Shown here piece after piece: positions 35,601 to 42,335 of a DNA stretch of 64,000 nucleotides (positions are counted from its first letter, which is position 1; each line of letters starts with the position of its first letter). This DNA comes from Euborellia annulipes (taxonomy: Eukaryota > Arthropoda > Insecta > Dermaptera > Anisolabididae), in assembly GCA_023213315.1 (NCBI GenBank), contig JAKCPI010005674.1, positions 1 through 64,000 of the forward strand. Direction: 5' to 3'. Made by a program: the position numbers and the translations under genes. The notes below the pieces were generated by a model. The model had not been told where the DNA came from. It ran no database searches and was given only the letters and a program-made list of their open reading frames with translations.

Positions 35601-36198
35601 TATTCAGTCCGATGAATATTTCAAATTATTTTCATGCTAAATGATTGAAATAAATGTGCCTGGACCCCTATATACTATATATATATATATAGTAGTATTT
35701 AATAATGTGTATTGTCAAAGTCTATATGGCCTAAGTTGCCGAAAAGACTAAAAAAAAATTCTTGTTTGAACTGTTGTCATTCCAAATTAAAACTTTTCAA
35801 CATAAAATTATCCTGTGTCTGGGGACATCGATTACTAGTAGGCAATAGTAAATAAAATAAGTTAAATGCATTGAAAATGACTTGCCTAAGTAATTCGAAG
35901 TATCTACAATAAAGTTTGAACTGAGACTAGCATCATTTACACGCTGGGAGGTGACAGCTTTTGCTAACTCAAAATACACTTTTAGGTGCCTCGATCGGAA
36001 TGTTTAGAAGCTTTATCTCTCTGCGGCTGGTCAGCACCGAAAGCCATCAAACTGTGTAGATTGCGACTAGTTCTACATAAAGCCGCCTCCTTGTCACAGT
36101 GTCATTCAGCATTAGAAACTTGCAATTGGGAAGTGGCGAAAGCCGCCTCATGGCACATTGCATACGCTGCCAGTGATGACGATGCCGCTCAAGTGTGA
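12704..36198 (+). CDS. TNK2: ACK/TNK2-type non-receptor tyrosine kinase (SAM-like, kinase, SH3, CRIB, UBA)
   Basis: Fourteen plus-strand coding exons: 12704-12787, 14539-14676, 14753-14989, 16890-17231, 17704-17961, 18984-19100, 19171-19520, 20916-21267, 24830-25060, 26182-26451, 29672-29959, 32223-32500, 34147-34450, 35986-36198. They give about 1153 residues, close to fly Ack and human TNK2. Domains: SAM-like 5-65; kinase about 130-392 with GVGEFG 135-140, VAIK Lys159, helix-C Glu176, HRDLAARN 252-259 and DFG 272-274; SH3 about 400-480; CRIB 523-537; low-complexity linker with polyalanine and polyaspartate; UBA-type C-terminus 1084-1153. The family binds GTP-Cdc42 and acts in clathrin-linked trafficking and receptor turnover. 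All key kinase residues are present. Junction 3/4 lacks a GT donor; all other junctions are canonical. Drosophila has two family members; which one this matches is not settled. Confidence 0.9.
14138..14401. mobile_element. hAT-like MITE (CAGGGCCGG family), copy 1
   Basis: CAGGGCCGGAACTAG opens the element and GGCGGCCCTG closes it. Inner sequence AGGGGGGCAAAATTTAATTTG is shared with copies at 45480-45593 and 61688-61876. The element is non-coding and sits in ACK intron 1. Confidence 0.8.
14753..19100 (+). CDS. TNK2: ACK exons 3-6, tyrosine kinase domain
   Basis: Exon 3 carries an Ala/Gly/Ser-rich linker and the glycine loop (ELGVGEFGVVQQGVW). Exon 4 has VAIKW, the helix-C KEAVMM and IHRDLAARNIL. 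Exon 5 has ISDFGLSRALG, an activation loop with two Tyr (KDYYQTNF), LPIAWCAPECI and SDVWAYGVTLWEMFSYG. Exon 6 closes with LMLKCWQHDPNKRPKF. The Trp in WCAPE and the AAR of the catalytic loop mark a tyrosine kinase of the ACK group. Exon 3 should end at CGG 14989, but the next bases are gatatata. Confidence 0.9.
15130..15412. mobile_element. Foldback element with decayed hammerhead cores (E1)
   Basis: Arms TATCAAGGAAGGGTTGC and its inverted copy GCAACCCTTCCTTGATA bound the element. Each arm contains the sequence GGCAGCC and a ribozyme-like core. The plus-strand core is CTGAAGA (15313) to GAAACGTC (15337-15344); the minus-strand core is more worn (GAAATGTC). Stem II no longer pairs well in either arm. 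Confidence 0.7.
15520..15700. repeat. Fragment of family H repeat with AT-rich hairpin
   Basis: TTACTTTCTCTTACC pairs with GAGAGAAAGTA across a TA-rich loop, followed by AAAACGAAGCTTTTGAAC and a CAAAAAGTATTAGTACTTT module, as in the copies at 10953 and 26663. Confidence 0.6.
16475..16719. mobile_element. GC-rich MITE with AAAGCGCCCCATACAC termini
   Basis: TIRs AAAGCGCCCCATACAC and GTGTATGGGGCGCTT bound 245 bp. A perfect 6-bp duplication AAGTCT flanks them (16469-16474 and 16720-16725). The inside consists of repeated GGCTCG/CGAGCC motifs that can fold back. It sits in ACK intron 3. Confidence 0.85.
17370..17560. repeat. Unclassified dispersed repeat
   Basis: TATATATAAAAGGCGACTG followed by a CTGTCTGTCTGT run, and later GACCCCGCCCGCGGCCTTCT, is far more GC-rich than its intron. 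The shape resembles Helitron or SINE ends but no diagnostic end could be confirmed. Confidence 0.35.
18166..18360. repeat. Family H repeat, short copy
   Basis: AAATCTGGTATGATTGGTCG followed by CACAGCACACAACTTTCTC and CCAGATTTTTTTGTGTCGG is the same 5' hairpin as at 10953, with the inner arm partly deleted. Confidence 0.7.
18786..18836. repeat. AT hairpin of the family H tail
   Basis: ACTTTCTCTTACC, a TA-rich loop, then AGAGAAAGTATT. This short inverted repeat is a recurring terminal module of the family H repeats in this window. Confidence 0.5.
19171..19520 (+). CDS. TNK2: ACK exon 7, SH3 domain with Ser-rich insertion
   Basis: The SH3 signature is readable as QLIYRTGDIITVLEKG, then a block of about 26 Ser/Thr/Pro-rich residues, then RWKGVLPSGKTGLFNP and HTVAYLG. 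A normal SH3 has only a short loop between these two parts. The exon ends in phase 2. Confidence 0.8.
19784..19815 (-). ncRNA. Hammerhead-like core, E2 left arm
   Basis: Minus strand: CTGAAGA, then stem II GGTTC/GGAACC, then GAAACGT. CUGAAGA replaces the consensus CUGAUGA, so catalysis is doubtful. Confidence 0.45.
19966..19998 (+). ncRNA. Hammerhead-like core, E2 right arm
   Basis: Plus strand: CTGAAGA, stem II GGTTC/GGAACC, then GAAACGTC. Stem I pairs CAGCT (before the core) with AGCTG (after GTC). Same CUGAAGA substitution as its partner. Confidence 0.5.
20746..20779 (+). ncRNA. Hammerhead ribozyme candidate, solo copy (ACK intron 7)
   Basis: CTGATGA at 20746-20752, stem II GGCA...TGCC, then GAAACGTC at 20772-20779. 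All conserved core positions are present. Stem III would be the two-base palindrome ACGU seen in dimer-cleaving hammerheads. Stem I is weak (GG opposite CU next to the core). No inverted partner was found close by. Confidence 0.6.
20916..21267 (+). CDS. TNK2: ACK exon 8, Cdc42/Rac-binding CRIB motif
   Basis: ISAPQGDLKHTVHVG at residues 523-537 fits the CRIB consensus (ISxPxxxxHxxHVG), followed by DGAYFGDISFLGG, as in ACK proteins. This predicts binding of GTP-loaded Cdc42. The rest of the exon is an acidic linker. Confidence 0.88.
21374..21708. mobile_element. Tc1/mariner-like non-autonomous element
   Basis: TIRs of about 50 bp (GCAATAGTAAAATATCGG... and its inverse ending in ACTATTGC) enclose 230 bp. 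The minus strand between them reads PPRTIEALKKRIRQAV and IPQAMLSKVMG, a typical C-terminal segment of Tc1/mariner-group transposases. Catalytic domain is missing. Confidence 0.75.
21930..22170. repeat. Internal fragments of family H repeat
   Basis: Two tandem copies of a CTTTGGGAAACTTCGAGTAC-type segment with AGTACTTTACAGATGTA follow each other, each followed by TTTTTAGTTTTTTC. Confidence 0.5.
22318..22513. mobile_element. Foldback element with degraded hammerhead-like core
   Basis: Arms TCACACAGATT/CCAGGTTTAGGTAGAT and AATTTATAATAAGGAAAAAC are mirrored on the right by their inverted copies. The minus strand between arms has CTGATG, GTC...GAC and AAAAC, which looks like a decayed ribozyme core with the GAAA lost. 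Confidence 0.6.
22857..22932. repeat. Short inverted repeat
   Basis: CCTATTGGACTATTG and ACCAGAAGT pair with ACTTCTGGT and CAATAGTCAAATAGG. It may be a MITE end; nothing more can be said. Confidence 0.4.
23700..23960. repeat. Internal fragments of family H repeat
   Basis: Two copies of a module containing CTAGTACTTTACTGATGT(A/G)CTT, as in the copies near 21930 and 27000. Non-coding. Confidence 0.5.
24541..24772. mobile_element. pogo/Tigger-like MITE
   Basis: CAGTAGAGTCTTGCTAATTC at the left and GATTAGCAAGACTCAACT at the right are imperfect TIRs flanked by TA. Inner CCGGC(A/C)T motifs and the terminal sequence are typical for this group. Non-coding, in ACK intron 8. Confidence 0.65.
24830..34450 (+). 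CDS. TNK2: ACK exons 9-13, disordered linker
   Basis: Exon 9 contains a five-proline stretch and an alanine run of about 14 residues. Exon 10 is Pro/Ser-rich with repeats of the form ESPLTPLTPNK. Exon 11 is unusually GC-rich for the locus. Exon 12 carries IPLPPRDRSKS, a likely proline-rich ligand. Exon 13 has a HDDDDDVDDD acidic run. Splice ends are gtaagt-type or close. Function of the single segments is not known from sequence; in the family this part binds SH3 and clathrin-pathway partners. Confidence 0.8.
25979..26130 (+). repeat. tRNA-derived SINE (family A), plus copy
   Basis: The head CCGTGGCTCAGAGAG with a B-box-like GGTTCGCTTCCC is followed by a body ending in GAAATAAATAGGGATGGAG and TAAATGGCCTTAGTTGCCGA. 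Related copies lie at 50300-50465, 51175-51310 and, partly, 35640-35745 and 60570-60660. Located in ACK intron 9. Confidence 0.7.
26663..27606. mobile_element. Family H repeat, longest copy
   Basis: It starts with the hairpin (TCTGATGTGACTGGTC / GCACGCCAGA), runs through AGTATCGTACTTTTTGGCC and CAGACAGACAGACAG, and ends with GACATGATCGCAATACTTTC plus an AT-loop hairpin. At about 940 bp it is the most complete member and defines the order of the modules. No ORF. Confidence 0.75.
27865..28100 (-). other. GC-rich island with open frame inside ACK intron 10
   Basis: The minus strand is open for about 70 codons ending in TAG at 27865. It is rich in Gly, Pro and Ala (GPGAKFHGPGGAKQGG, then RLAVAAAAAQAF). 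The plus strand is open over part of the same region in another frame after ggcttctag. GC content is far above the surrounding intron, as it is for ACK exon 11. It may be an alternative ACK exon, a small nested exon or a decayed insertion. No convincing splice pair was found for either reading. Confidence 0.3.
28824..28968. repeat. Inverted repeat (foldback)
   Basis: AAATAGCAAGTTCTTCAAG and its inverse CTTGAAGAACTTGCTATTT lie about 35 bp apart; similarity extends outward to AAAATAGTTG / CAACTATTTT. Confidence 0.6.
31561..31867. mobile_element. hAT-like MITE (CAGGGTAGGCAAAC)
   Basis: TIRs CAGGGTAGGCAAAC and GTTTGCTCACCCCTG are flanked by ATCTAGAC on the left and ATCTAGAT on the right, a near-perfect 8-bp target duplication. 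The interior has AGAGGGCCACATTGAA and CTCGGGCCGCA. A second TE fragment starting CAGGGGCGTCTCTAG may be nested at about 31663. Confidence 0.8.
32596..32630 (-). ncRNA. Hammerhead candidate, E3 left arm
   Basis: CTGATGA, a 7-bp stem II GGGAAAA/TTTTCCC, then GAAAGGTC. Stem I: CAATT before the core pairs with AATTG after it, with an internal loop next to the core. One deviation: GAAAGG instead of GAAACG. Confidence 0.6.
32788..32822 (+). ncRNA. Hammerhead-like core, E3 right arm
   Basis: CCGATGA (one substitution from CTGATGA), stem II GGGAAAA/TTTTCCC, then GAAACGTC. Stem I has two core-proximal pairs (GA/TC), an internal loop, and a 6-bp outer helix ACAATT/AATTGT. Confidence 0.5.
32945..33565 (-). 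mobile_element. mariner-like transposon remnant
   Basis: AGGAATGATCAAAAA at the left and TTTTTGATCATTCCT at the right are TIRs. On the minus strand, a broken frame reads HSKTALTVILQIPY, then LSDLIL, then EIQKTLERTD, which matches the region around the third catalytic residue of mariner transposases in degraded form. Several stops and frame changes make it inactive. Confidence 0.65.
33629..34095. mobile_element. Long-TIR element enclosing a tRNA-Thr-like sequence
   Basis: CACGGCCTTCCCCTCACCGA near 33640 is matched by its inverted copy near 34062. The inverted homology continues through AAAAACAAATTCTGTTAA to about 33745 and CGCTTCTCAAGCG on both sides. The unpaired centre holds the sequence at 33824-33886 that resembles tRNA-Thr. 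In ACK intron 12. Confidence 0.75.
33824..33886 (+). other. tRNA-Thr(TGT)-like sequence, degenerate
   Basis: CATAGCTCGGTTAGTAGCG resembles an A box and D arm, the anticodon loop would read TTTGTAA, and GATCGAATC sits in a short T-arm (CGAG/CTCG). The acceptor stem does not pair and the anticodon stem has mismatches, so this is most likely a tRNA-derived SINE head or a pseudo-tRNA. Confidence 0.4.
34770..35211. mobile_element. Foldback element in ACK intron 13
   Basis: AAGGTGGAATTTTATTGACC and its inverted partner near 35190 start arms that extend through AGAATGTCAAAA and GTTGAAATTTAAC to TCTATTATTGTCAGAAAA. The arms are about 190 bp long around a short centre. Non-coding. Confidence 0.7.
35640..35750 (+). 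repeat. SINE family A fragment (tail part)
   Basis: GATTGAAATAAATGTGCCTG and GGCCTAAGTTGCCGAAAAG match the tail of the copy at 25979; a TA microsatellite interrupts it. Confidence 0.5.
35986..36198 (+). CDS. TNK2: ACK exon 14, UBA-type C-terminus
   Basis: The exon starts after tacacttttag and ends in TGA. It encodes 70 residues with two repeats of the UBA pattern: ECLEALSLCGWSAPKAIKLCRL and, nearby, CHSALETCNWEVAKAASW. ACK proteins bind ubiquitin through this end, which governs their own degradation. A possible donor (ccgcaag|gtaacc, 36261) in the 3' UTR suggests UTR splicing. Confidence 0.85.
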   Translation: MPRSECLEALSLCGWSAPKAIKLCRLRLVLHKAASLSQCHSALETCNWEVAKAASWHIAYAASDDDAAQV

Positions 36199-37232
36199 CC
36201 TTCTAGTTCTCTTTCAATCTCCTCTTCCTCTCCTCGCTCAAAACATCCATCCAATCCGCAAGGTAACCACATTAATTTTCCATTAATTAGATAAAATCTT
36301 AACATAATGGTTAAGGAAAAAAAAAATTAATTTTTTCATCAGAATGTGGAATTTGATTTGTAAATAAAATAAAGACCTCTAAATTTAATCATTTTAAGAA
36401 ATTTTTTGAAGCGGTTTTTTTTTTTAATGAAATAATTAGAAATTTTCTTAAAAAATCTAATAAAAAATTTAAAATTTTTCGAACCAAATATAAAAAATGT
36501 ATTATTATTTATCAAATGTTAATTAAATATATTATTAATTATTAAAAAATTTCGAACAAAACGATTACACAGTCCAAAACCAAGTTTTCTGATTGTCTAG
36601 AACTAAGGCAATTTTCAATTATTATCTTAATGGGGTTAGTTTCATGAATGAAAGCAGGGGTTTTGATATGAGCTTGAAATTGAAGTTTTAAAATATATAA
36701 TTTGCACTTATAAGAAGCCAATAGGCCTATTTCAGATCTTTATACACTTCTATTGGTTAAAGCTAATAGAGAGAAGCAATCCATTGTTAATGGAATAGAC
36801 TTGAATAAAATTCTTAACTGACTGAAATTTTATTATATATACTGCTATGAGTACATTTTTTTTGTGGTGAATCGTTCATATAGTCTTTCGGTAGTTAAAC
36901 TACAGGATCTCCAGCTTATTCTGCCCATTTGAGTACTTCCTTTGCACCAAGCCCATGAACACTCAAACACCTATGATTCACCAGCAAAAAATATATTTAT
37001 AGTAAATATAAATAATACTAGGCTGTAGTCGAAGCTAAAAAATTCAAAGCATGTATCGCTATAGAATATTGATTTCTAATTCAGATAAATAAGTTTTGAA
37101 AAATATTTATATTGAAATTTTATTATTGATCATGAACATGGGTGTCGACTTTTAAAATTTATTGGGGGGGGGGGTCTAAATATGATTGACGTAGGGGGTA
37201 CGGGTTAAGTGTTTGAAGATTTTGCCCTGATG

Positions 37233-37305
37233 TACAGTGAGGGTCAATATTAAGTGGCCCCCATGCGTTTTCTAATTGTGATTATTTCATTGTTTTTATA
37301 AAAGA
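37233..37305. mobile_element. Half of a CAGTGAGGG MITE
   Basis: TACAGTGAGGGTCAATATTA and GCGTTTTCTAATTGTGATTA match the left half of the complete copies at 45208 and 57051. The other half is missing; a SINE follows directly. Confidence 0.65.
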
Positions 37306-37307
37306 AA

Positions 37308-37400
37308 ATCGTGGGTCGCGTGGGGCGGGATGCGAACCCGCGACTATTGGTATAAACGGTCAGCACGCTAACCACTACACCAAAGCCCGAGGGCTCCAGA
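37308..37400 (-). repeat. tRNA-like SINE head
   Basis: Minus strand: GGTGTAGTGGTTAGCGTGCT (A box region) and GCGGGTTCGCATCCCGC (a perfect 5-bp T-stem with a 7-nt loop). The acceptor stem does not close, so a functional tRNA is unlikely. A relic of the same family is at 5090-5310. Confidence 0.5.
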
Positions 37401-38431
37401 AAAGATATTAAACCACAAAGTATTCCACATTGTTGATAAAAAAATATTTTCAATTATTGAATTAACTCCGCACTTCCAGTAGTAGATCTTGTTCAAATTT
37501 CCTTCTCTCTCCTCTGTATTATACACAAAAAAAATCCTATTGCATATGTTATAAATTAATTTTTAAAAAATTATTTTATACACATTTCTTGCTTAAAAGC
37601 AAACTTTTTTTTTTTTATAAATATATAAAAGTATATATAATTTTTTATAATTATTAATATATATTTTATAAAATACATCTCTATGAGACGAAATATTTTC
37701 TAATAATTTTCTTTAATACTATTAATCTTTTATAAATAATTTATTTTAAAAATTTAATTTTCATTTGAAGCACGGTGAAGGGGTGTTATTTAAACTCGCT
37801 TTTTTTTAAGTTATTCGCGAAGAAGTTACGATTTTTTTTTCTGGATGGATTTCAATGAAAAGTATTAATTATGAAAATTCAGAAAAAAAAATATTCTTAT
37901 TAAAAAAATTTATTAACGAATGAAATTAAAAAAAAAAAATACACAAAAATACATCATACATACAGAAAAATACTAGTCTACGAATCACAGTAATTTTGAA
38001 TACATTATTTTAGTTGATTAGTTATTTTATATATTTTTTTCAAAATATTATCAGGGAATAAAGTATTTAGACACACCTTAGGCAATTTGGCCTGTTTGGA
38101 TATTTTATTCCTCGTTAATATATCTTTTTATTATGTACCTGAGGTGGGTAAATATTAGAGCTGGGAGGATTGGAATATTAATTTAAAGAATCTCTTATAA
38201 AATATTCATATGTAAATAAATGTATATTTTTTTTATATGTTAACAAAATTGCACCTTAAAAATCAATCACAATATTTTTTTAGATTAAGGTGGGGAACAA
38301 CAGCCTATATGATTGAGTAGGATGTTGATAATTAAAACTTGGAGATGATTTCAGGATCTTCACCTCCAGCTATATCAGGGGTGTAAATAAGGGGGGGGGG
38401 GGGGCAGAGCCTCTCGGATTTTTCAAATCTT

Positions 38432-38650
38432 CTTCTTCTTCTTCTCAGTCATTAGTGTCAGCCTTGACACGTTGTGATTACTCTGAAGAGTAACTCTCAT
38501 GGGAATGATACTGAGGTGGGTTCCCGTTTCCTTCCTCAGGAGGAGGCATCTCAAATAGAGTTGGATAATTTATTGCCATGAGGTGGATTTGAACTCGAGT
38601 TGTATTCAACTCAGGATTATAGGCTTAACTGCTTTATCTCCTCGGCTAAT
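38432..38650 (-). repeat. tRNA-derived SINE (family B), near full length
   Basis: Minus strand: head GGCGATTAGCCGAGGAGATA with B box GAGTTCAAATCC, then a body with CCTCCTCCTGAGGAAGGAAA and GGGAACCCACCTCAGTA, and a tail of (AAG)n. A truncated second copy lies at 54553-54655. Confidence 0.7.
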
Positions 38651-38800
38651 CGCCTTTTCGATTTTTACGGGTATTTGGCCAATTTCTATAGTTTTGTTTG
38701 AAAAAGTGCGTCGTATAAATAAAAGTAAATTAATACGTAGTTTGAGAGGATATCAGGCAAACAGGAGAGCCTCTATCAAATGAAAATCTCAATCTAAAAG

Positions 38801-38831
38801 GACGTTTCGGCTTTAATTACATAATCATCAG
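38801..38831 (-). ncRNA. Hammerhead-like core, E4 left arm
   Basis: CTGATGA then GCC and GAAACGTC on the minus strand. Compared with its partner, GGCA is missing from the 5' side of stem II, so stem II pairs poorly. Confidence 0.4.
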
Positions 38832-39029
38832 TTCTTTATGGGAATATTGGCATTCTCACTGGTGTATATAATTTGGGAATTTGATGACAGTATATGAATT
38901 CCGCCATTTCCTTCCTTACTTCAACTTACAAGAGGTTAGTCCTCTTTTCACTTCAACGATTTCACCTTTTTGCAAACTTGAGTTGCATATAACACAGTTG
39001 TTGTCCTCCACTTTTTCTTCTCATAAGAA

Positions 39030-39064
39030 CTGATGATGGCATTATGTAATTAAAGCCGAAACGT
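39030..39064 (+). ncRNA. Hammerhead ribozyme candidate, E4 right arm
   Basis: CTGATGA, stem II GGC/GCC with inner ATTA/TAAT, then GAAACGTA. Stem I has six pairs (TAAGAA before the core, TTCTTA after GTA). All conserved core bases are present. Confidence 0.6.
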
Positions 39065-39392
39065 ATTCTTAGATTGAGATTTTCATTTGATAGAGGCTCT
39101 CCTGTTTGGCTGACATCCTCTCTTCCAGCCTATTAATCTAATCATTGAACAGCCTCTCTTGATATCGTTAAATAAAAATAATTAAAAAATAAAAATAAAA
39201 TATATTAATATATATCAGCATTTTTTTAATAAAACTTTTGCCTTAGAGAAGGCCCTCGGGACAAATTTGGATAAAAAACAAATTTATCGAGGAGGGTCTG
39301 AGCCGTTTGGGGCTCGGTATTTTAAAAATATTTTTGTGAAGGGGAGAGAGAGATATTTAAAAATGAGTCCCCCCCTTTTTTTTCGCTATATG

Positions 39393-39425
39393 TCAACGTT
39401 TCGGAGTTCTAACGACTCCTTCAGG
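39393..39425 (-). ncRNA. Hammerhead-like core, solo
   Basis: Minus strand: CTGAAGG, stem II GGAGT/ACTCC, GAAACGTT. The CUGAUGA box is altered at two positions and stem I pairs only in part. No inverted partner close by. Confidence 0.4.
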
Positions 39426-42335
39426 ATAATCATCAACAAGTTTAATTATCAACATCCTTTTCAATCATATTTATTTTATTTTTATTGTTTGAATTTATTT
39501 GTATAAAATTCAACACATGAGTAACGATCATTCGAGTCAAGTGTGGGTAAAACACTGAAAATTATATTAAATCCAATATCTTCCAGCACTAATAAAGATG
39601 AAAATGAGTTTTTTTTTTAAGATTTTATAATAATTTGATACAACGATGCTTTAAAAGGGAAATTTATTTTTTATTTGATTAAATTAGACCAAAAGATCTC
39701 ACTGTTTTTTTTTTAACAACGATAAATTTTATAAACACGATAATTTGAATTGATTGTTTTAAAGCTTTACAAATGCTCTCTATTAATAAAATATATTTAA
39801 AAACAGTAGAGTACAATAATATTAGTTGCAAAAAAAAAGTGCTAAAAATTTTTTTTTTTCACACTTAGAAATTATTCCAAATAGCATTTGTTATCAAGCA
39901 TTTATTATATAATATATAAGCATTTAATAATTTATTTTAAAACGAATCTCTTTTTTTGTATACCTCAAGATCTTTTCTATTTTGTATCATATCTTTTGAA
40001 ATTTAAAAACTTCCTCTTAACTCCGGTCAGACTTTGATCGCAGTTTTATAATGAAAGATTCAGACTTTTTTTTTTGTATATGAAAAGAAGAGGAAGTTTC
40101 TAAAAGCAAAGTTGATTGATAAAAAAAAACAAATAGTTAAGATAATAATCAGAGATTATTTATTCTTCTAGTATTCTTTTTTTTTTAAACTAGCTCAAAT
40201 ACACATTTTGCACAAATTCTTGATTAATAAATAAAATATCCTTAATATATTTGTGCCAAAACAGTTTTGAATCTAGATTTAAATTTTCTGGATCCACAAC
40301 TGTATCAAAATTTTATCAAGTGCCTATGAATAATCATCACGACCAAATTTTTTTGATACTTGTATTTTTTTCATATACATAATTTTGGGCCATATTTGGA
40401 AGACACTTTAAATTTTCTTTTTTGCTAATCAGTTTGTTAACGCTTGTACGATTTGTAAATTATTCTCTTTCTCTCTCTCTATATATATATACTAGTAATT
40501 TTCATGCTTTATAAATATACATACACATATAAATATATACATATATATAGATATACAAATAATATATTTGAGATGAAATATATACTCTAACTGATGATAC
40601 ATTTATGAATTTGATTGTGTATATACATTAATATTATTATCCTATGGGTTTTTTTTTATGCTTTATAACACAAAATATTTGTATAAAAAATTTAATCGTA
40701 ATTACAATGTTTGAAACATTGATATTTCCACAAATATATATTTTATATATGATAGATATTTTTTGGCATTTGAATTATTAAAAATATAAATAATATTATT
40801 GATAAATTATGTAAAATTTATATAAAAAAAAAATTTTTAAGTTTGTATATATATAAATATTATAAATATTTTTTTTTCTTTAAATACTGATTATTAAATA
40901 AATCAATTTGCATTTTTGATAAAATTAAGTTACGCAATTAAATTTTGATTTATGAAATTGGTACAATCAACATTCATAAATAAATAAATAAATAAAACAT
41001 GATGATGATGATTTTAAATTTAATAATACTAGCAATATGTAAAAAAAAATATTTTAGAAGAATATAATTGTTGGTTTAATTTCAAATTGCATTTTTCACC
41101 TTAAAAATAAAAAAAAAATATAAACAAATCTTAAATGAATAATTTAGTTATCACATTAATTTTTAAGCACTATTTCCACTATACACCACCTTTTAAATTA
41201 AGTATTTTATTTAGAAAAATTGGTCCTTATTTTGTTGTTTTTTTTTTTTTTTAATTGAAATTATATAATATAGGTGTAAATAATATATTTGATTTTAGAA
41301 TTAGAATATTAGAATACTCTAAATTTCAAGGCAGAGTGATTACCAGTATATGAAGTTTTTTTCAATTTCTCTAAATTTTTTTAAATATATATTTTATCTT
41401 GGTTTTTGGGGATACAGTCAAGATTTTCGTTATAATTAGTTCAAAAGATTAGTAGAGGTGAATATATTAATTATTACTTGCAAAAGAATCTGGGAAATTT
41501 TTTTTTCTTTCTAGATAGTATGCCTAGTCTTATACTGGTCCCTGAAATAAATAAAAATTTTGAATTATTTGATTAAAAAAATAAAATTTGTTTATAAAAA
41601 ATGATTATCTTGTGCGGACTAATCTTCTCTTATGCCTAACGATCCTTTCTAATTTTTTTTTAAGGTTCTCTGGAATAAACAACGGGAGGACCAAAAAATA
41701 ACTTAATTTGATTTTTGGACAACAATGAACAAAATTTAAGAAAAAAAATCACCATGTAAATTGAAATATTCCAGGTATTGTGCGGTTCAATTTTTATTTA
41801 TTTTTCTAAACATTATCTGCTTTAGGAGGAATAATCAGAGAGAGTCTTTGATGGACCACTCTCAGATTTGATTGATTTATAGGAGAATTTAAGTTTCAAA
41901 TATAATCCAAAGAATACATACTTAAATTCAATTAAATTATCATCTAATTATCAATATATAATAGCGGAGTGTTCTGTCACGATCTGAACGATGAAATGGT
42001 CTACCAAAGATGGTCTACCAAAGACCTTACGATTATTTCTAGTATATATTGACCAGGAATACTTTTCAATTCAACATTATTTCCTTTATATCATTGCAGT
42101 TAAAACCTCTGGTGAGAATTAACTAGCTCGAATCCCCTAACTATCTAAAAATTTTGATTATTTATTTAAAATCATTGATGGATGGGAAATATTTTAGACT
42201 CTAGTAATAAGTGATGATAAAGAGTAACCATAAATGAATTAAAGAATCCAGAAAACGTAAAATAAATTATTTTATGGCTAAGGTTTGCGCCAGTGTGCTA
42301 ATGTTTTGTCTTGGGGTGCCGCGAAAAAATTCTCA

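Larger units (their letters stand above)
38744..39122. mobile_element. Foldback element with paired hammerhead cores (E4)
   Basis: GAGAGGATATCAGGCAAACA at the left and TGTTTGGCTGACATCCTCTC at the right begin arms of about 95 bp that also share AGAGCCTCTATCAAATGAAA. Each arm ends in a ribozyme core. The centre is about 195 bp and non-coding. Confidence 0.8.

Noticed and set aside
37308..37400. Functional tRNA gene on the minus strand
   Set aside because: The T arm is perfect but the acceptor stem does not pair, and related SINE-like copies exist.
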